A stretch of 64,000 nucleotides of DNA from Bin87 sp965204685 (GTDB lineage: Bacteria; Chloroflexota; Dehalococcoidia; Lucifugimonadales; UBA3495): assembly GCA_965204685.1 (NCBI GenBank), contig OZ242004.1:1612001-1676000 (forward strand). The letters are read 5' to 3'. Shown in pieces: positions 44,352 to 52,730 of this stretch; positions within the stretch are counted from its first letter, which is position 1; the number at the start of each line of letters is the position of its first letter. The translations under genes and the position numbers were made by a program. The notes under the pieces are model-generated. The model saw only the letters and a program-made list of their open reading frames with translations, did no database searches and was not told the DNA's origin.

Positions 44352-45071
44352 ATGACCACAGTACGATCCACCAAACCGCCGGGTCCGGCCGCGCCCTTCC
44401 GCCTACCAGACATCCCGGAGAAGCACCCTGACGACATGACCAGCGTCGACAACCTTCACCAGCACGGTGCAATCGCCAATATAATCCAGTACCTGGACAA
44501 TCCCGAAACCACGATCGTCAGCGCCGAGCATTACATTGTGCCCGGCCCGTCCTACGTGGCCGGAGAGAGCCGCTATCCCGACCTGCTGGTGGCATTCGGC
44601 GCGGATCCCGCCGCTTACCGGGCAAGCAACGGCTACATCGTATCCCAACAGGGCAAGCCGCCGGACTTCATCCTGGAGGTGGCCTCACGAAGAAGCGCCG
44701 CTGAGGATCTGGGAGCGAAGAAGGATTACTACGAGCGGTTGGGAGTGGTCGAGTACTGGCTGTTCGACAGCGAGGCGGAATTCTATGGGTTCACCCTCGC
44801 CGGATACCGGCTGACGCAAGGTGGATACGAACCCATCGAGATAAGCGAAATCGGTCCCGGCGTGTTCCAGAGCTACAGCGCAATGCTCAACCTGAACCTG
44901 AGGGCCGGGGACGGCTACCTGGGATGGCATGACCCCGCCACCGGGGGCCACATCCCGACCCTCCAAACTCAAACGACCCGCGCCCAAAACGCCGAGGCAC
45001 GCGCTGAAACTGCCGAGGCACGGGTACGGGAGCTCGAGGACCAGATCCTCCGGCTGCGCGAGGGCCGGTAG
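44352..45071 (+). CDS. Uma2-family (DUF820) putative endonuclease
   Basis: 239 aa, ATG 44352 (MTTVRSTKPPGPAAPFRLPDIP). PD-(D/E)XK-type core: YPDLLVAFGADPAAY (Asp), DFILEVASRRSAAEDLGAKKDYYERLGVVEYWLFD, in which Glu is the second acidic residue and the following K-K-D-Y region is the family signature. After residue 195 a heptad-type coiled coil (TQTTRAQNAEARAETAEARVRELEDQILRL) closes the protein. Uma2 genes are common and often multicopy in Chloroflexota and cyanobacteria; their biological role is not settled. It seems to be a single gene with a weak hairpin after it (45088-45108). Confidence 0.8.
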   Translation: MTTVRSTKPPGPAAPFRLPDIPEKHPDDMTSVDNLHQHGAIANIIQYLDNPETTIVSAEHYIVPGPSYVAGESRYPDLLVAFGADPAAYRASNGYIVSQQGKPPDFILEVASRRSAAEDLGAKKDYYERLGVVEYWLFDSEAEFYGFTLAGYRLTQGGYEPIEISEIGPGVFQSYSAMLNLNLRAGDGYLGWHDPATGGHIPTLQTQTTRAQNAEARAETAEARVRELEDQILRLREGR

Positions 45072-45280
45072 CGTACAACCAAGCGACCCGGCTCCACGAA
45101 TGAGCCGGCCAATCTCGTTTCCCGCAACGGTGGACCAACCTGGAGAAAACCGGTGCATCCAAAATTGACCCTCTCGGCATGGGTTACTATAATCGGCAAA
45201 GTTTCACAGCAGGAGCGGCTCTTTGCCCAAGCAGCGGAAACCGTGACTGTTGACCCACTGAGTATGTGAGGAGGACTTTC

Positions 45281-45799
45281 ATGGTTACACAACAGGCAGC
45301 GGTGCTGAGCCCTGAGGCTCTGATTGAGGAGTTCGAGAAGAACGGTGTCACCCACGTGGTGACCATCCCCGACAGCGAAACCAACTACCTTTATGAGCTG
45401 ATGAAGGAACAGCCCTGGCTGGATATCGTCCCCACCTCCCGGGAAGGCGAGACGTTCGGCATCGCCCTCGGTTTGCTGGTGGCCGGCAAGAACCCGGTGG
45501 TGCTGATCCAGAATACAGGGATGATGGAATCGGGCGACTCCATCCGGGGCATGGTCCTGGACGCTGGGTTCCCGCTGGTGATGGTGGTGGGCTATCGTGG
45601 CTGGAACCGCCACGGCATCATCACCGACTCGGCGGCTACCTATACGGAGCCGTTCCTGAACGCCTTCCGCATCAACTATTACCTGGTGGAGCAGGACGCC
45701 GACAGCACGCGCATCTCCACTGCCTTCGAGGAGGCCCGGGTCACCAAGCGACCGGTTGCCATCCTCGTCGGTGACGAATACCACGGGTTCAACCGCTAA
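45281..45799 (+). CDS. TPP-dependent decarboxylase, alpha subunit (sulfopyruvate decarboxylase-like)
   Basis: 172 aa, ATG 45281 with a strong GAGGAGGA. It matches the pyrimidine-binding half of TPP enzymes in the ComD group: GVTHVVTIPDSETNYLYELM, then TSREGETFGIALGLLVAGKNPVVLIQNTGMMESGDSI, where REGE carries the Glu that activates TPP. Length equals that of ComD (about 165-170 aa). It forms an active enzyme with the beta subunit 116 bases downstream. The known reaction is sulfopyruvate to sulfoacetaldehyde; phosphonopyruvate or other 2-oxoacids are alternatives. Other coenzyme M genes are not present nearby. Confidence 0.8.
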   Translation: MVTQQAAVLSPEALIEEFEKNGVTHVVTIPDSETNYLYELMKEQPWLDIVPTSREGETFGIALGLLVAGKNPVVLIQNTGMMESGDSIRGMVLDAGFPLVMVVGYRGWNRHGIITDSAATYTEPFLNAFRINYYLVEQDADSTRISTAFEEARVTKRPVAILVGDEYHGFNR

Positions 45800-45914
45800 A
45801 CGGATAACCAATCGCCAAAAATTTTGCTCCGTCGGCGCACAACCAAGCGCCATGCGTATGCTTGGGACAGCGCGGAGTACGGAGCAAGAAAGACCCAACC
45901 AACGGAGGCACAGT

Positions 45915-46505
45915 ATGATTCAATCCGCGGACGTATTCCGAGTTTTCCAGGAACACCGGGGCGATGCCATCGTGATCCCTACGGGCACTTCCGGTCGCCA
46001 CTGGCGCGAATTCACCACCAACGAAAACCGCGACCTGAACATGGGCGGCGCAATGGGGCAGACGACCTCGGCAGCCCTGGGGCTGGCTCTGGGTCTGCCT
46101 GATGAAAAGGTCGTGCTGTTCGATTCCGAGGGCGCGCTGCTGATGAACCTGGGGATCCTGGCCACCATCGCCGGCATGAAGCCGGAAAACTTCTGCCACA
46201 TCGTGTTGGACAACGAGTGCTACGCCACCACCGGGGGGCAGCCGGTTCCCAACGCGCAGGAGATCAACTACGCCGGCATGGCCAAGGAATCCGGCTATAC
46301 CTCCGCCTACAGCTTCGACGACCTGGAAGAGTTTGCCACCAACGTCGAGCAGATAATGCGGGAACCCGGCCCGGTGTTCGTTGCCATCAAGGTCGTGCCG
46401 GAGGTGGAGAACGAGCCCATCGGCATGCGCGTGCGTCCCCCGACCCGCAGCCGCGCCGAGACCATCAGGGACTTGCAGGCGGAGTTGGGCATCAGCAACG
46501 GCTAA
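45915..46505 (+). CDS. TPP-dependent decarboxylase, beta subunit (sulfopyruvate decarboxylase-like)
   Basis: 196 aa, ATG 45915 after ACGGAGG. It is the pyrophosphate-binding half, as in ComE: MGGAMGQTTSAALGLALGLPDEKVVLFDSEGALLMNLGILATIAGMKPENFCHIVLDNECYATTGGQ. The metal-binding GDG-N motif reads DSEG...N: the usual Gly-Asp-Gly is changed to Phe-Asp-Ser-Glu-Gly, with Asp and Asn kept. The 116-base spacer after the alpha gene is long for an operon but shows no terminator. A terminator follows at 46571. Confidence 0.8.
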   Translation: MIQSADVFRVFQEHRGDAIVIPTGTSGRHWREFTTNENRDLNMGGAMGQTTSAALGLALGLPDEKVVLFDSEGALLMNLGILATIAGMKPENFCHIVLDNECYATTGGQPVPNAQEINYAGMAKESGYTSAYSFDDLEEFATNVEQIMREPGPVFVAIKVVPEVENEPIGMRVRPPTRSRAETIRDLQAELGISNG

Positions 46506-46570
46506 TATCAGCAGTTGTCGACGCCCAGGCGAAATCACCGCCTGATTATTCGACGAAAATGTCAAACGCG

Positions 46571-46604
46571 CGCCCCGGCATCTGATCAGATGTCGGGGCG
46601 TTTT
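46571..46604 (+). terminator. Rho-independent terminator of the decarboxylase genes
   Basis: CGCCCCGGCATCTGATC pairs with its near-palindromic continuation to CGGGGCG (46571-46600), one mismatch, followed by TTTTC. It is 66 bases after the beta subunit stop. Confidence 0.8.
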
Positions 46605-46787
46605 CAGGCGCCCGCCGCCGGTGGGCTCTCGGCATCCTCTCGCCTCCGCCCATATCATGGCCAGGATTGCAGACGATTGTTCCTCCAGAGCATATAATCG
46701 GGGCCAAACTACTCAGTATCCGGCAGCCGCAGGAAAAATCTGTAGCTTTCGCGGAACTGCACGAGCTTTTGGCAGGAGGAAACCGTC

Positions 46788-47309
46788 ATGGGCATTCAGA
46801 TCAAGCGCGTCGGACACGTGGGGATTCTGGTTTCCGATTTTGAACGGTCTTTCGAGTTTTACACCAAGGTGCTGGGTTGCAAGGTGACATCCCGGCGCCG
46901 CCGGCCAGATGGAGCCGAAACCGCCTTCCTGCGGTTTGACGAGACCCACCATGATTTCGTCATCGCCAGCGCGCCCGAAGGCGTGGACGTTTCCGAGAAT
47001 ATTCCGGGGCGCGCCCGGCTGGTGCAGCAGGTGGCCTTCGAGGTGGAAAACCGCGACGAATTCATGCGGGCCCTGGCCCACATTCACACCCACGGGGCGG
47101 AAATCGTCAGCGGCCCGCTGACCCACGGCATCGAAGCCGGCGGGAACCTGGAGGGCAGCGGCAGCCGGTCCTTCTACTTCCTGGACCCGGACGGCAACCG
47201 GCTGGAGATTTTCTGCGACGGCATGAAGGTTCCCAACGGCGAGCAGTTCCCCCGGGCAGAGTACGCCGACGCCATCAGGGACTTCATGGAAAAGCAGGCC
47301 GCAAAGTAA
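46788..47309 (+). CDS. VOC/glyoxalase-fold metalloenzyme
   Basis: 173 aa, ATG 46788 with AGGAGG upstream. Two beta-alpha-beta-beta-beta modules: VGHVGILVSDFERSFEFYTKVLGCKVTSRRR and RLVQQVAFEVENRDEFMRALAHIHTHG, ending SFYFLDPDGNRLEIFCDG. Candidate metal ligands are His (VGHVGI), a second His/Gln near VQQVAFEV, and Glu in RLEIFCDG, as in extradiol dioxygenases. The His of the second module is replaced (QQVAF), so the metal site is uncertain. Substrate unknown. Converges on the beta-propeller gene. Confidence 0.8.
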   Translation: MGIQIKRVGHVGILVSDFERSFEFYTKVLGCKVTSRRRRPDGAETAFLRFDETHHDFVIASAPEGVDVSENIPGRARLVQQVAFEVENRDEFMRALAHIHTHGAEIVSGPLTHGIEAGGNLEGSGSRSFYFLDPDGNRLEIFCDGMKVPNGEQFPRAEYADAIRDFMEKQAAK

Positions 47310-47359
47310 ACGGCGGCCGCCGCCGACTGAGCAATGCCTGCCGTCATGGCACACGAAAT

Positions 47360-47384
47360 CGGCCGGAGCGGAAGGCTCCGGCCG
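47360..47384. terminator. hairpin between convergent genes
   Basis: CGGCCGGAGC and GCTCCGGCCG form a perfect 10-bp stem with loop GGAAG, between the ends of the VOC and propeller genes. T-runs are weak on both sides, so it may act as a two-way terminator or only protect the ends. Confidence 0.55.
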
Positions 47385-47410
47385 ACGTGTTGCTGCGGAT
47401 CTCGACTGAT

Positions 47411-48289
47411 CTAGCCCTGTCGCACGAACTTGTCGATGCCAGTGCCGTCGCTGAGGCCGACGTAGATGTCGCCGCGAGAGTCGACCCAACTGCCGTGGCC
47501 GGGGCCGCGGCAATCGAAGCGGGCCAGCACGTTCCCCGAAGTGTCCAGCACGCTGACCCGGGCCGAGGAATCGTTGACGCTGCCCTCGCTGACCACCAGG
47601 TTCCCCTCGCTGTCCGCGGAGATGTCCATGGGCCGCTGGATGTCATCCCAGATGGTGATGAACTCGCCGTCCAGGCTGAATAGCTGCATCCGGTGGTTCT
47701 CCCGGTCGCAGAGGAAGATGGTGTCGTTGTGTACCAGCAGGCTGTGGGGAAGGTGGAAGTGCCCCGCCTCGCTCTTGCCCGGTTCCCCCCAGGATTGCTT
47801 GAGCTGACCGTCCCAGCTGAACCGGTGGACGCGGGCGTTGCGGTAGCCGTCGGCCACGTACAGGTCGCCCGACGGTGATGGGACCAGTTCCGCCGGATAG
47901 TTGAAGGGGCCCGCGGACCGGGGACAGAGGTCGCCCGGATTTTCGCAGCCGGTGTCCGAGTGGACGCCGTGACGCCCCAGCATTTGGATGGGCTTGCCGT
48001 CGATGGTGTAGACCAGGCACACGGAACTATCCCGGTCGGTCAGGTAAACCGTGTCGTCCTCAATGTAGATGCCGTGGGCGAAGACGAAGGCGCCGTTGCC
48101 CCAGCTGTCCAGCAGGTTGCCGTCCCGGTCGAAAATCAGGATGGGCGGGTCCTTGCGCTGGAAGGCGAAGACCCGGTCCTGGGAGTCGGTGGCGATGGCG
48201 CTGACCATGGCGAAGGTATCGCCTTCGGGCAGCCTGGCCCAGTTTTCCACCACTTCGTAGGTGTAATTGCCGCTTCCTACGGTCGTCAT
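47411..48289 (-). CDS. NHL-repeat beta-propeller protein
   Basis: 292 aa, ATG 48289 with AAGGAGG eight bases upstream; no signal peptide. Six blades of the NHL type can be traced: IATDSQDRVFAFQRKDPPILIFDRDGNLLDSWG, GIYIEDDTVYLTDRDSSVCLVYTIDG, LVPSPSGDLYVADGYRNARVHRFSWDG, LLVHNDTIFLCDRENHRMQLFSLDG, DISADSEGNLVVSEG and the C-terminal SRGDIYVGLSDG. Some relatives are peptidyl-alpha-hydroxyglycine lyases or lactonases, but metal ligands cannot be settled by eye. It is preceded by, and may be in one transcript with, the MFS gene 120 bases upstream. Confidence 0.8.
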   Translation of the reverse strand: MTTVGSGNYTYEVVENWARLPEGDTFAMVSAIATDSQDRVFAFQRKDPPILIFDRDGNLLDSWGNGAFVFAHGIYIEDDTVYLTDRDSSVCLVYTIDGKPIQMLGRHGVHSDTGCENPGDLCPRSAGPFNYPAELVPSPSGDLYVADGYRNARVHRFSWDGQLKQSWGEPGKSEAGHFHLPHSLLVHNDTIFLCDRENHRMQLFSLDGEFITIWDDIQRPMDISADSEGNLVVSEGSVNDSSARVSVLDTSGNVLARFDCRGPGHGSWVDSRGDIYVGLSDGTGIDKFVRQG

Positions 48290-48409
48290 GCTTCTGGCCT
48301 CCTTGTCGTGTGGATGCGTACTCATCGGCTGACGCGGCTATTGTAACGCCGAAATCGCTCAGCAACGCAGTTGCGCCCGGCTCGGTTTGCAATCGTCCCG
48401 GTCTTCCGG

Positions 48410-49783
48410 TCACGAAGAGGCCGGCGAGGTTTGGCCCTCCCGAGGCAGGGATTCTTCCCAGTCGGGGATGAGGACGCGGGAGGATGACTCCAGCAGCAGT
48501 ATGAATACGACACCGGCGAGGCTGGCGACAATGGAGATGGTCCAGGCGAGGTCGTAGGAGCCTCCTCCGACGTCGATGAAACCAAGGTACCGCGTGGCAG
48601 CTTCGGCATTGCGGAAGTCGTAAACCACGCCGCCAACCAGTCCTCCCAAGGCCATGCCGAAACCGGAGCCCAGGTGCTGGAATCCGAAAATTGACCGCAC
48701 CGGACCCATGCCATAGTACTGGCGGTTGGCGATGAGGAAGGCGGACATTTCCCCGCCAAATCCGATGCCGAAGAGAACCGCGAAGAGGTAGAACTCCCAT
48801 GCGCTCTGGGCCCAGAAGAGCATTATCACCGTGACGCCCTGCAGGAAGTACGGCAGGATCATCGTTGCCTTGGCGCCCCACCGGTCGGCAAGGATGGGAA
48901 TGAACAGGCGGCTGCTGACGCTGGCCATGGTGTAGATGGTAACGGTCCAGGCCGCCGCGGTAAGGGACAATCCCTGCTCGGTGGCGAAGAACACGACGTG
49001 CCAGATGACGATGGCATGGCCCATGCAGCCGAGAAAGTGGATGAAGGGCAGGTTCCAGAAGGCCCGGGTCCGGCGGGCGTGTTGCAGGAAGACCTTGCTG
49101 CGCAACTTGGCGGTTGCAGTATTTGTTGGCGCCGGCGCCGGATCGTCGTCGGTGGCTCCCAGGGGCTTCATCCCGCGGTCGGCGGGATCGCTGTGGAAGA
49201 AGAACAACAGGGAGAACAGAATCACTCCGCCCACGGCGGCGATTATCCAGAACCCGACCTGCCATCCGGTCAGGGCCACCAGCAGCGCCAGGGCGGGGGC
49301 GGTAACCGATGCACCCATGCCTCCGATGGACTGCTGGATGCCGACGGCGACGCCCAGCTTCCGCTTGAACCAGGCGGCGACGGTGGTGGGGATATTGACG
49401 GTGAAGAGGGCTTGAGCCAACCCCAGCAACAGGCTGTAGTAGAGGTAAAGCTGCCAGATCTGCTCCACCGTGCTGAGGAGGAGCATCCCGACCACGTAGA
49501 GGGCGGCCGCAACAAACAGTGACTTGCGCGCGCCGTAGCGGTCGCCCACCCATCCGGAGACGGGTGAAAGGAGGGCGCTGGCGAGGCTGCGGAAAACCTG
49601 GGCGAGGACGATGGCAGTGACGCCCCAGGCGAAGTCGGTCTGGAGGACGACGAGGATGACGGCGAATGCCTGGCTGACGAAATTGGCGGTGACCCGGAGC
49701 ATGGTGCCCATCCCGACCACGAGCCAGGCGTAGTGGTACTGCTCCCGCAGGTAGGTCGTCAGGTCCGAAACGCCGGTGTTCAA
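48410..49783 (-). CDS. MFS transporter
   Basis: 457 aa, ATG 49783 (MNTGVSDLTTYLREQYHYAWLVVGMGTMLRVTANFVSQAF). Twelve membrane helices are expected; the loop 2-3 motif reads GWVGDRYGARKSLFVAAAL, the standard MFS signature. The central cytosolic loop (DPADRGMKPLGATDDDPAPAPTNTATAKLRSKVFLQHARRTRAFWNLPFIHFLGCMGH) has the same wording as in the second MFS gene at 50132, so the two are paralogs. It probably carries an organic anion; the oxalate/formate or monocarboxylate group is the closest in style. A long minus-strand frame over it is a shadow. Confidence 0.85.
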   Translation of the reverse strand: MNTGVSDLTTYLREQYHYAWLVVGMGTMLRVTANFVSQAFAVILVVLQTDFAWGVTAIVLAQVFRSLASALLSPVSGWVGDRYGARKSLFVAAALYVVGMLLLSTVEQIWQLYLYYSLLLGLAQALFTVNIPTTVAAWFKRKLGVAVGIQQSIGGMGASVTAPALALLVALTGWQVGFWIIAAVGGVILFSLLFFFHSDPADRGMKPLGATDDDPAPAPTNTATAKLRSKVFLQHARRTRAFWNLPFIHFLGCMGHAIVIWHVVFFATEQGLSLTAAAWTVTIYTMASVSSRLFIPILADRWGAKATMILPYFLQGVTVIMLFWAQSAWEFYLFAVLFGIGFGGEMSAFLIANRQYYGMGPVRSIFGFQHLGSGFGMALGGLVGGVVYDFRNAEAATRYLGFIDVGGGSYDLAWTISIVASLAGVVFILLLESSSRVLIPDWEESLPREGQTSPASS

Positions 49784-49961
49784 ACCGAATCACTCTCCAT
49801 TACCAGTAATCAGGAGGGGTAGTGGTACGCCGGAGCAGAAGTCGTCGGGATGGGACGGGGCAAAACCCGGCATCCGCAATTGGGGCATTGTAACCACGCC
49901 GGGGAGAGGTGGCAATTCGCGGGATCGCCTCACGCGTACCCGCTGGAAACGGGCACGGGGG

Positions 49962-50066
49962 CAATTTACATGGATGCACAGGATATACAGGATTTGATTG
50001 ACGCGCTGCCGGCTCCCATCATCGAACTCACACTATCCCGTTCATCCTGTGCATCCATGTAAATTG
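49962..50066. repeat. inverted-repeat element, 23-bp perfect arms
   Basis: The left arm 49962-49984 starts CAATTTACATGGATGC and the right arm 50044-50066 is its exact reverse complement; 59 bases lie between. Pieces of it (ACATGGATGCACAGGAT) recur at 58811 and 59474. It stands between the two divergent MFS genes. Confidence 0.85.
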
Positions 50067-50131
50067 TTCCTGTCCTGCATCCAGGAACGGTTTCGGGTAC
50101 AATGCCACTCTGTCCCTGATCTGCCGTCCCC

Positions 50132-51430
50132 ATGTACCTGAGAAACCGCATCCATTACGCGTGGATCATCGTGGCGATTGCCGCGATGATGGGGTTCATC
50201 ACCTCTTCGGTGCGATTCGCGGCGGCCGCCCTGGTGCCCCATCTCAGCGACCCGGCCGCGGGTTTCGGTTGGAGCTACGGCGCCATCAGCTTTGCGTTCA
50301 GCCTCCAGTGGATAATCTTCGGGCTGGCGAGCCCCTACGTGGGCTGGCTTGGGGACCGTTACGGCGTGCGCTGGTTCCTGCTGGTCGGGGCCGTGCTGTT
50401 CATCATCGGTATGCTGCTGACCGGCATCATGGGCAGCCTCTGGCAATTCTACCTCTACTTCGGCGTAATCCTGGGCGTCGCCTCGACCATTTTCACCGTG
50501 TTGCCAGTGTCCGGCATTACCCTGTGGTTCAGGCGACGCCTGGGAATCGCCATGGGGGTCGTCTGGTCGTTCCAGGGGATCGGGGTGGTAGCGTTCCTGT
50601 TCCTGATCGGCGCGGCCTTCAACCAACTGGGAATTTTGTGGATTTTCTGGCTTCCGGGAATAATCGGCGGAGCGCTGCTGCTGGTGTTGGTCAAGTTCTT
50701 CTACAATTCACCGGCGCACATCGGCATACGCCCCTTCGGCGATATTGGGGATGAACCCATCCAGAGGCCCAGGAGGGACGAGGCCACCAAGATAAGGTCG
50801 AAAGTATTCATCCAGCAGGCCCGGCGTACCACCACCTTCTGGAACCTCATCGGCATCCACTACTGGGGGTGCATGGGCCACCAAATCATCAACGTGTTGA
50901 TCGTGGCCATTGCCGTGGACCGGGGCGTGTCCCTGGAAGCGGCCGTCGGCGTGCTGGCCGCCCAGCAAACCGTGGGCGTGATCGCCCGGGGCGCCGTGCC
51001 CGTCGTCGCGGAGCAGTGGGGTTGCCGGGTGGTCTGGGTCGTGGGTATGGCCCTTCAGGTCTTCCCGCTGCTGCTCATCCTCTTTTTCAACGACCTCTGG
51101 GCTTATTACCTGTTCGGCATACTCTTTGGCATCGGCCAGAGCACCGAAGTGCCCACGTTCCCCATCGCCAACCGCCAGTATTACGGAAACGTCCCCCAGG
51201 GCAGCCTCTACGGATGGCAAAGTCTGGGCAGCGGTCTCGGCATGGGGTTGGCGCCGGTGTGCGCCGGCCTCCTGTGGGACTTCACGGGAACCTATCTGGC
51301 GCCGCTGTTGATGTCCTTTGGTTTCAGCACCATGGCTCTCATCCAGTCCTGGTTGCTGCCCTCCCCTCGGGTACGGCAAATCCCCGACTGGGAAACCCAC
51401 CTGCCCGCGAACCTCAGACCCGCGGCCTAG
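50132..51430 (+). CDS. MFS transporter, paralog of 48410-49783
   Basis: 432 aa, ATG 50132 (MYLRNRIHYAWIIVAIAAMMGFITSSVRFAAAAL). Twelve helices; signature GWLGDRYGVRWFLLVGAVL between helices 2 and 3; the middle loop contains IGIRPFGDIGDEPIQRPRRDEATKIRSKVFIQQARRTTTFWNLIGIHYWGCMGHQ, the same block as in the divergent paralog. The end (PSPRVRQIPDWETHL) also matches the paralog's end (SRVLIPDWEESL). A gene duplication that was inverted, with the repeat 49962-50066 between the copies, explains the layout. Substrate not known. Confidence 0.85.
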   Translation: MYLRNRIHYAWIIVAIAAMMGFITSSVRFAAAALVPHLSDPAAGFGWSYGAISFAFSLQWIIFGLASPYVGWLGDRYGVRWFLLVGAVLFIIGMLLTGIMGSLWQFYLYFGVILGVASTIFTVLPVSGITLWFRRRLGIAMGVVWSFQGIGVVAFLFLIGAAFNQLGILWIFWLPGIIGGALLLVLVKFFYNSPAHIGIRPFGDIGDEPIQRPRRDEATKIRSKVFIQQARRTTTFWNLIGIHYWGCMGHQIINVLIVAIAVDRGVSLEAAVGVLAAQQTVGVIARGAVPVVAEQWGCRVVWVVGMALQVFPLLLILFFNDLWAYYLFGILFGIGQSTEVPTFPIANRQYYGNVPQGSLYGWQSLGSGLGMGLAPVCAGLLWDFTGTYLAPLLMSFGFSTMALIQSWLLPSPRVRQIPDWETHLPANLRPAA

Positions 51431-51457
51431 CAACTGTTCAGACTTATGGGGAAAGTG

Positions 51458-51577
51458 TCATTGCGCCCCCGTATCAAGTACGGGGGCGCAATCCCGTTGG
51501 TCAGGGGAGTCCTTCGGGACAGACGTTGCTGCTACGGCGTTGGGATTGCCACAGCGCAAGCGCCTCGCAATGACAAC
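51458..51577. repeat. REP-like palindromic element
   Basis: GTCATTGCG at 51458 and CGCAATGAC at 51568 enclose it. Inside is a perfect 14-bp hairpin, ATTGCGCCCCCGTA (51460-51473) and its complement (51479-51492) around TCAAG. A sister hairpin core, CCCCCGCATCAAGTGCGGGG, is at 59371-59390. Confidence 0.75.
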
Positions 51578-51640
51578 TTCCTGAATTCTGAACAGTTACT
51601 ACAGAGGAACCGGTATGCCTCCGACGTGGGCCTTTGTTGA

Positions 51641-52576
51641 TTACCCCAGCCCCAGCGTCGCCTCCGGGAACAGCTCCTCCACGTCCACTGCCTCCGGTAT
51701 CACCTTCTGCTCCACGTTGAAGCCCACGAAGGTCTCCAGCGTCTTCCGCGAGCTCTCGACGCCGTAGGGGAGCGGGTCGTCGCCCACCACGTCCACCATC
51801 TGGTGCAGGAAGCGGTCCTCCGGCGCGGCGGCGTCCCCCGAGCGCATTTTGCCGAGGTAGAGGGCTCGGGCCGTGTTAAACGTTTCGAAGAGCTCGCCCG
51901 CCAGGTCGGGGTTGGCGTCCAGAGCGGCGTTCTTCACCACCAGCATGTGGCTGATGGGATACACGCCCGTCTTGCGGTGCCAAGCAGCGTCGGCGGCATC
52001 CGGCTCCTCGAACAGCGGCCGCACGTCCGGCGAGCCCACCGGGCCCGCGCCGATGGCCGCGTCGATCTCGCCCGACAGCAGCATCTCGCCTAGGTTGCTG
52101 TTGGACGACGACACTACGTTGGCCGGCGCCACGTACTCCGCGACGTGCTCGTCTCCGGACAGCACCCACGTCACCGCGTCCAGGTCCACGCCGTACTCAG
52201 TTTGCAGCAAGCCCCGGGTCCACACCCCCGGCGTCAGCGTGTAGCTGCGCACGCCGAACCGCTTGCCCTCCAGGTCTTTGGGCGTCTCGATGCCGCTCTT
52301 GCGGTTGACGACGATGCCGCCGTGGTAGAAGGCCCGCGTCAGGAAGATGGGCACGCCCGTGAACTGCTTGCCGTGGGCCCGGGCGCACAGGTACGTGGAC
52401 AGCGCCATCTCGGCCACGTCGAACTCCAGCTCCCGCACCATGCGCCGGAAGATGCTGGTCACCGGCGACACCTCGATGTGCTCCATGCTGAACGCCGGCG
52501 ACGTGATCGTTCCATCCTTCAGGGGCGTCGTGTGCCCGTAGTTGCCTACGGCGGTCCGCAATACCAGGTCGCTCAT
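51641..52576 (-). CDS. 4,5-dihydroxyphthalate decarboxylase-like / NMT1-type binding protein
   Basis: 311 aa, ATG 52576 (MSDLVLRTAVGNYGHTTPLKDGTI). No signal peptide, so cytoplasmic. Family marks: FRRMVRELEFDVAEMALSTYLCARAHGKQFTGVPIFLTRAFYHGGIVVNRKSGIETPKDLEGKRFGVRSYTLTPGVWTRGLLQTEYGVDLDAVTWV. This is the fold of periplasmic binding proteins used in Pht5-type 4,5-dihydroxyphthalate decarboxylases. It lies 154 bases after the ABC permease on the same strand, but is probably not a transport protein because it lacks export signals. It may decarboxylate an aromatic acid; the real substrate is unknown. Confidence 0.75.
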   Translation of the reverse strand: MSDLVLRTAVGNYGHTTPLKDGTITSPAFSMEHIEVSPVTSIFRRMVRELEFDVAEMALSTYLCARAHGKQFTGVPIFLTRAFYHGGIVVNRKSGIETPKDLEGKRFGVRSYTLTPGVWTRGLLQTEYGVDLDAVTWVLSGDEHVAEYVAPANVVSSSNSNLGEMLLSGEIDAAIGAGPVGSPDVRPLFEEPDAADAAWHRKTGVYPISHMLVVKNAALDANPDLAGELFETFNTARALYLGKMRSGDAAAPEDRFLHQMVDVVGDDPLPYGVESSRKTLETFVGFNVEQKVIPEAVDVEELFPEATLGLG

Positions 52577-52730
52577 TTTTTTGCCTCCCGTGCGTTGCTC
52601 GTGTTCAATCCGAGCTTCGTGTCAGCCATGTGTCAATCATCCCCTAAATTCAGGTCGTCCGCAATTCAGTATCCAAATCCGGCCGGCCGATGTGCCAAGA
52701 TGGCATTCCGTTCGCACAGGCAATAGACGG

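Noticed and set aside
48060..49793. 577-aa frame on the minus strand over the MFS and propeller genes
   Set aside because: Arg/Pro/Gly-rich without hydrophobic segments; it is the shifted frame of the MFS gene, which has clear membrane helices and the GDRYGARK signature.
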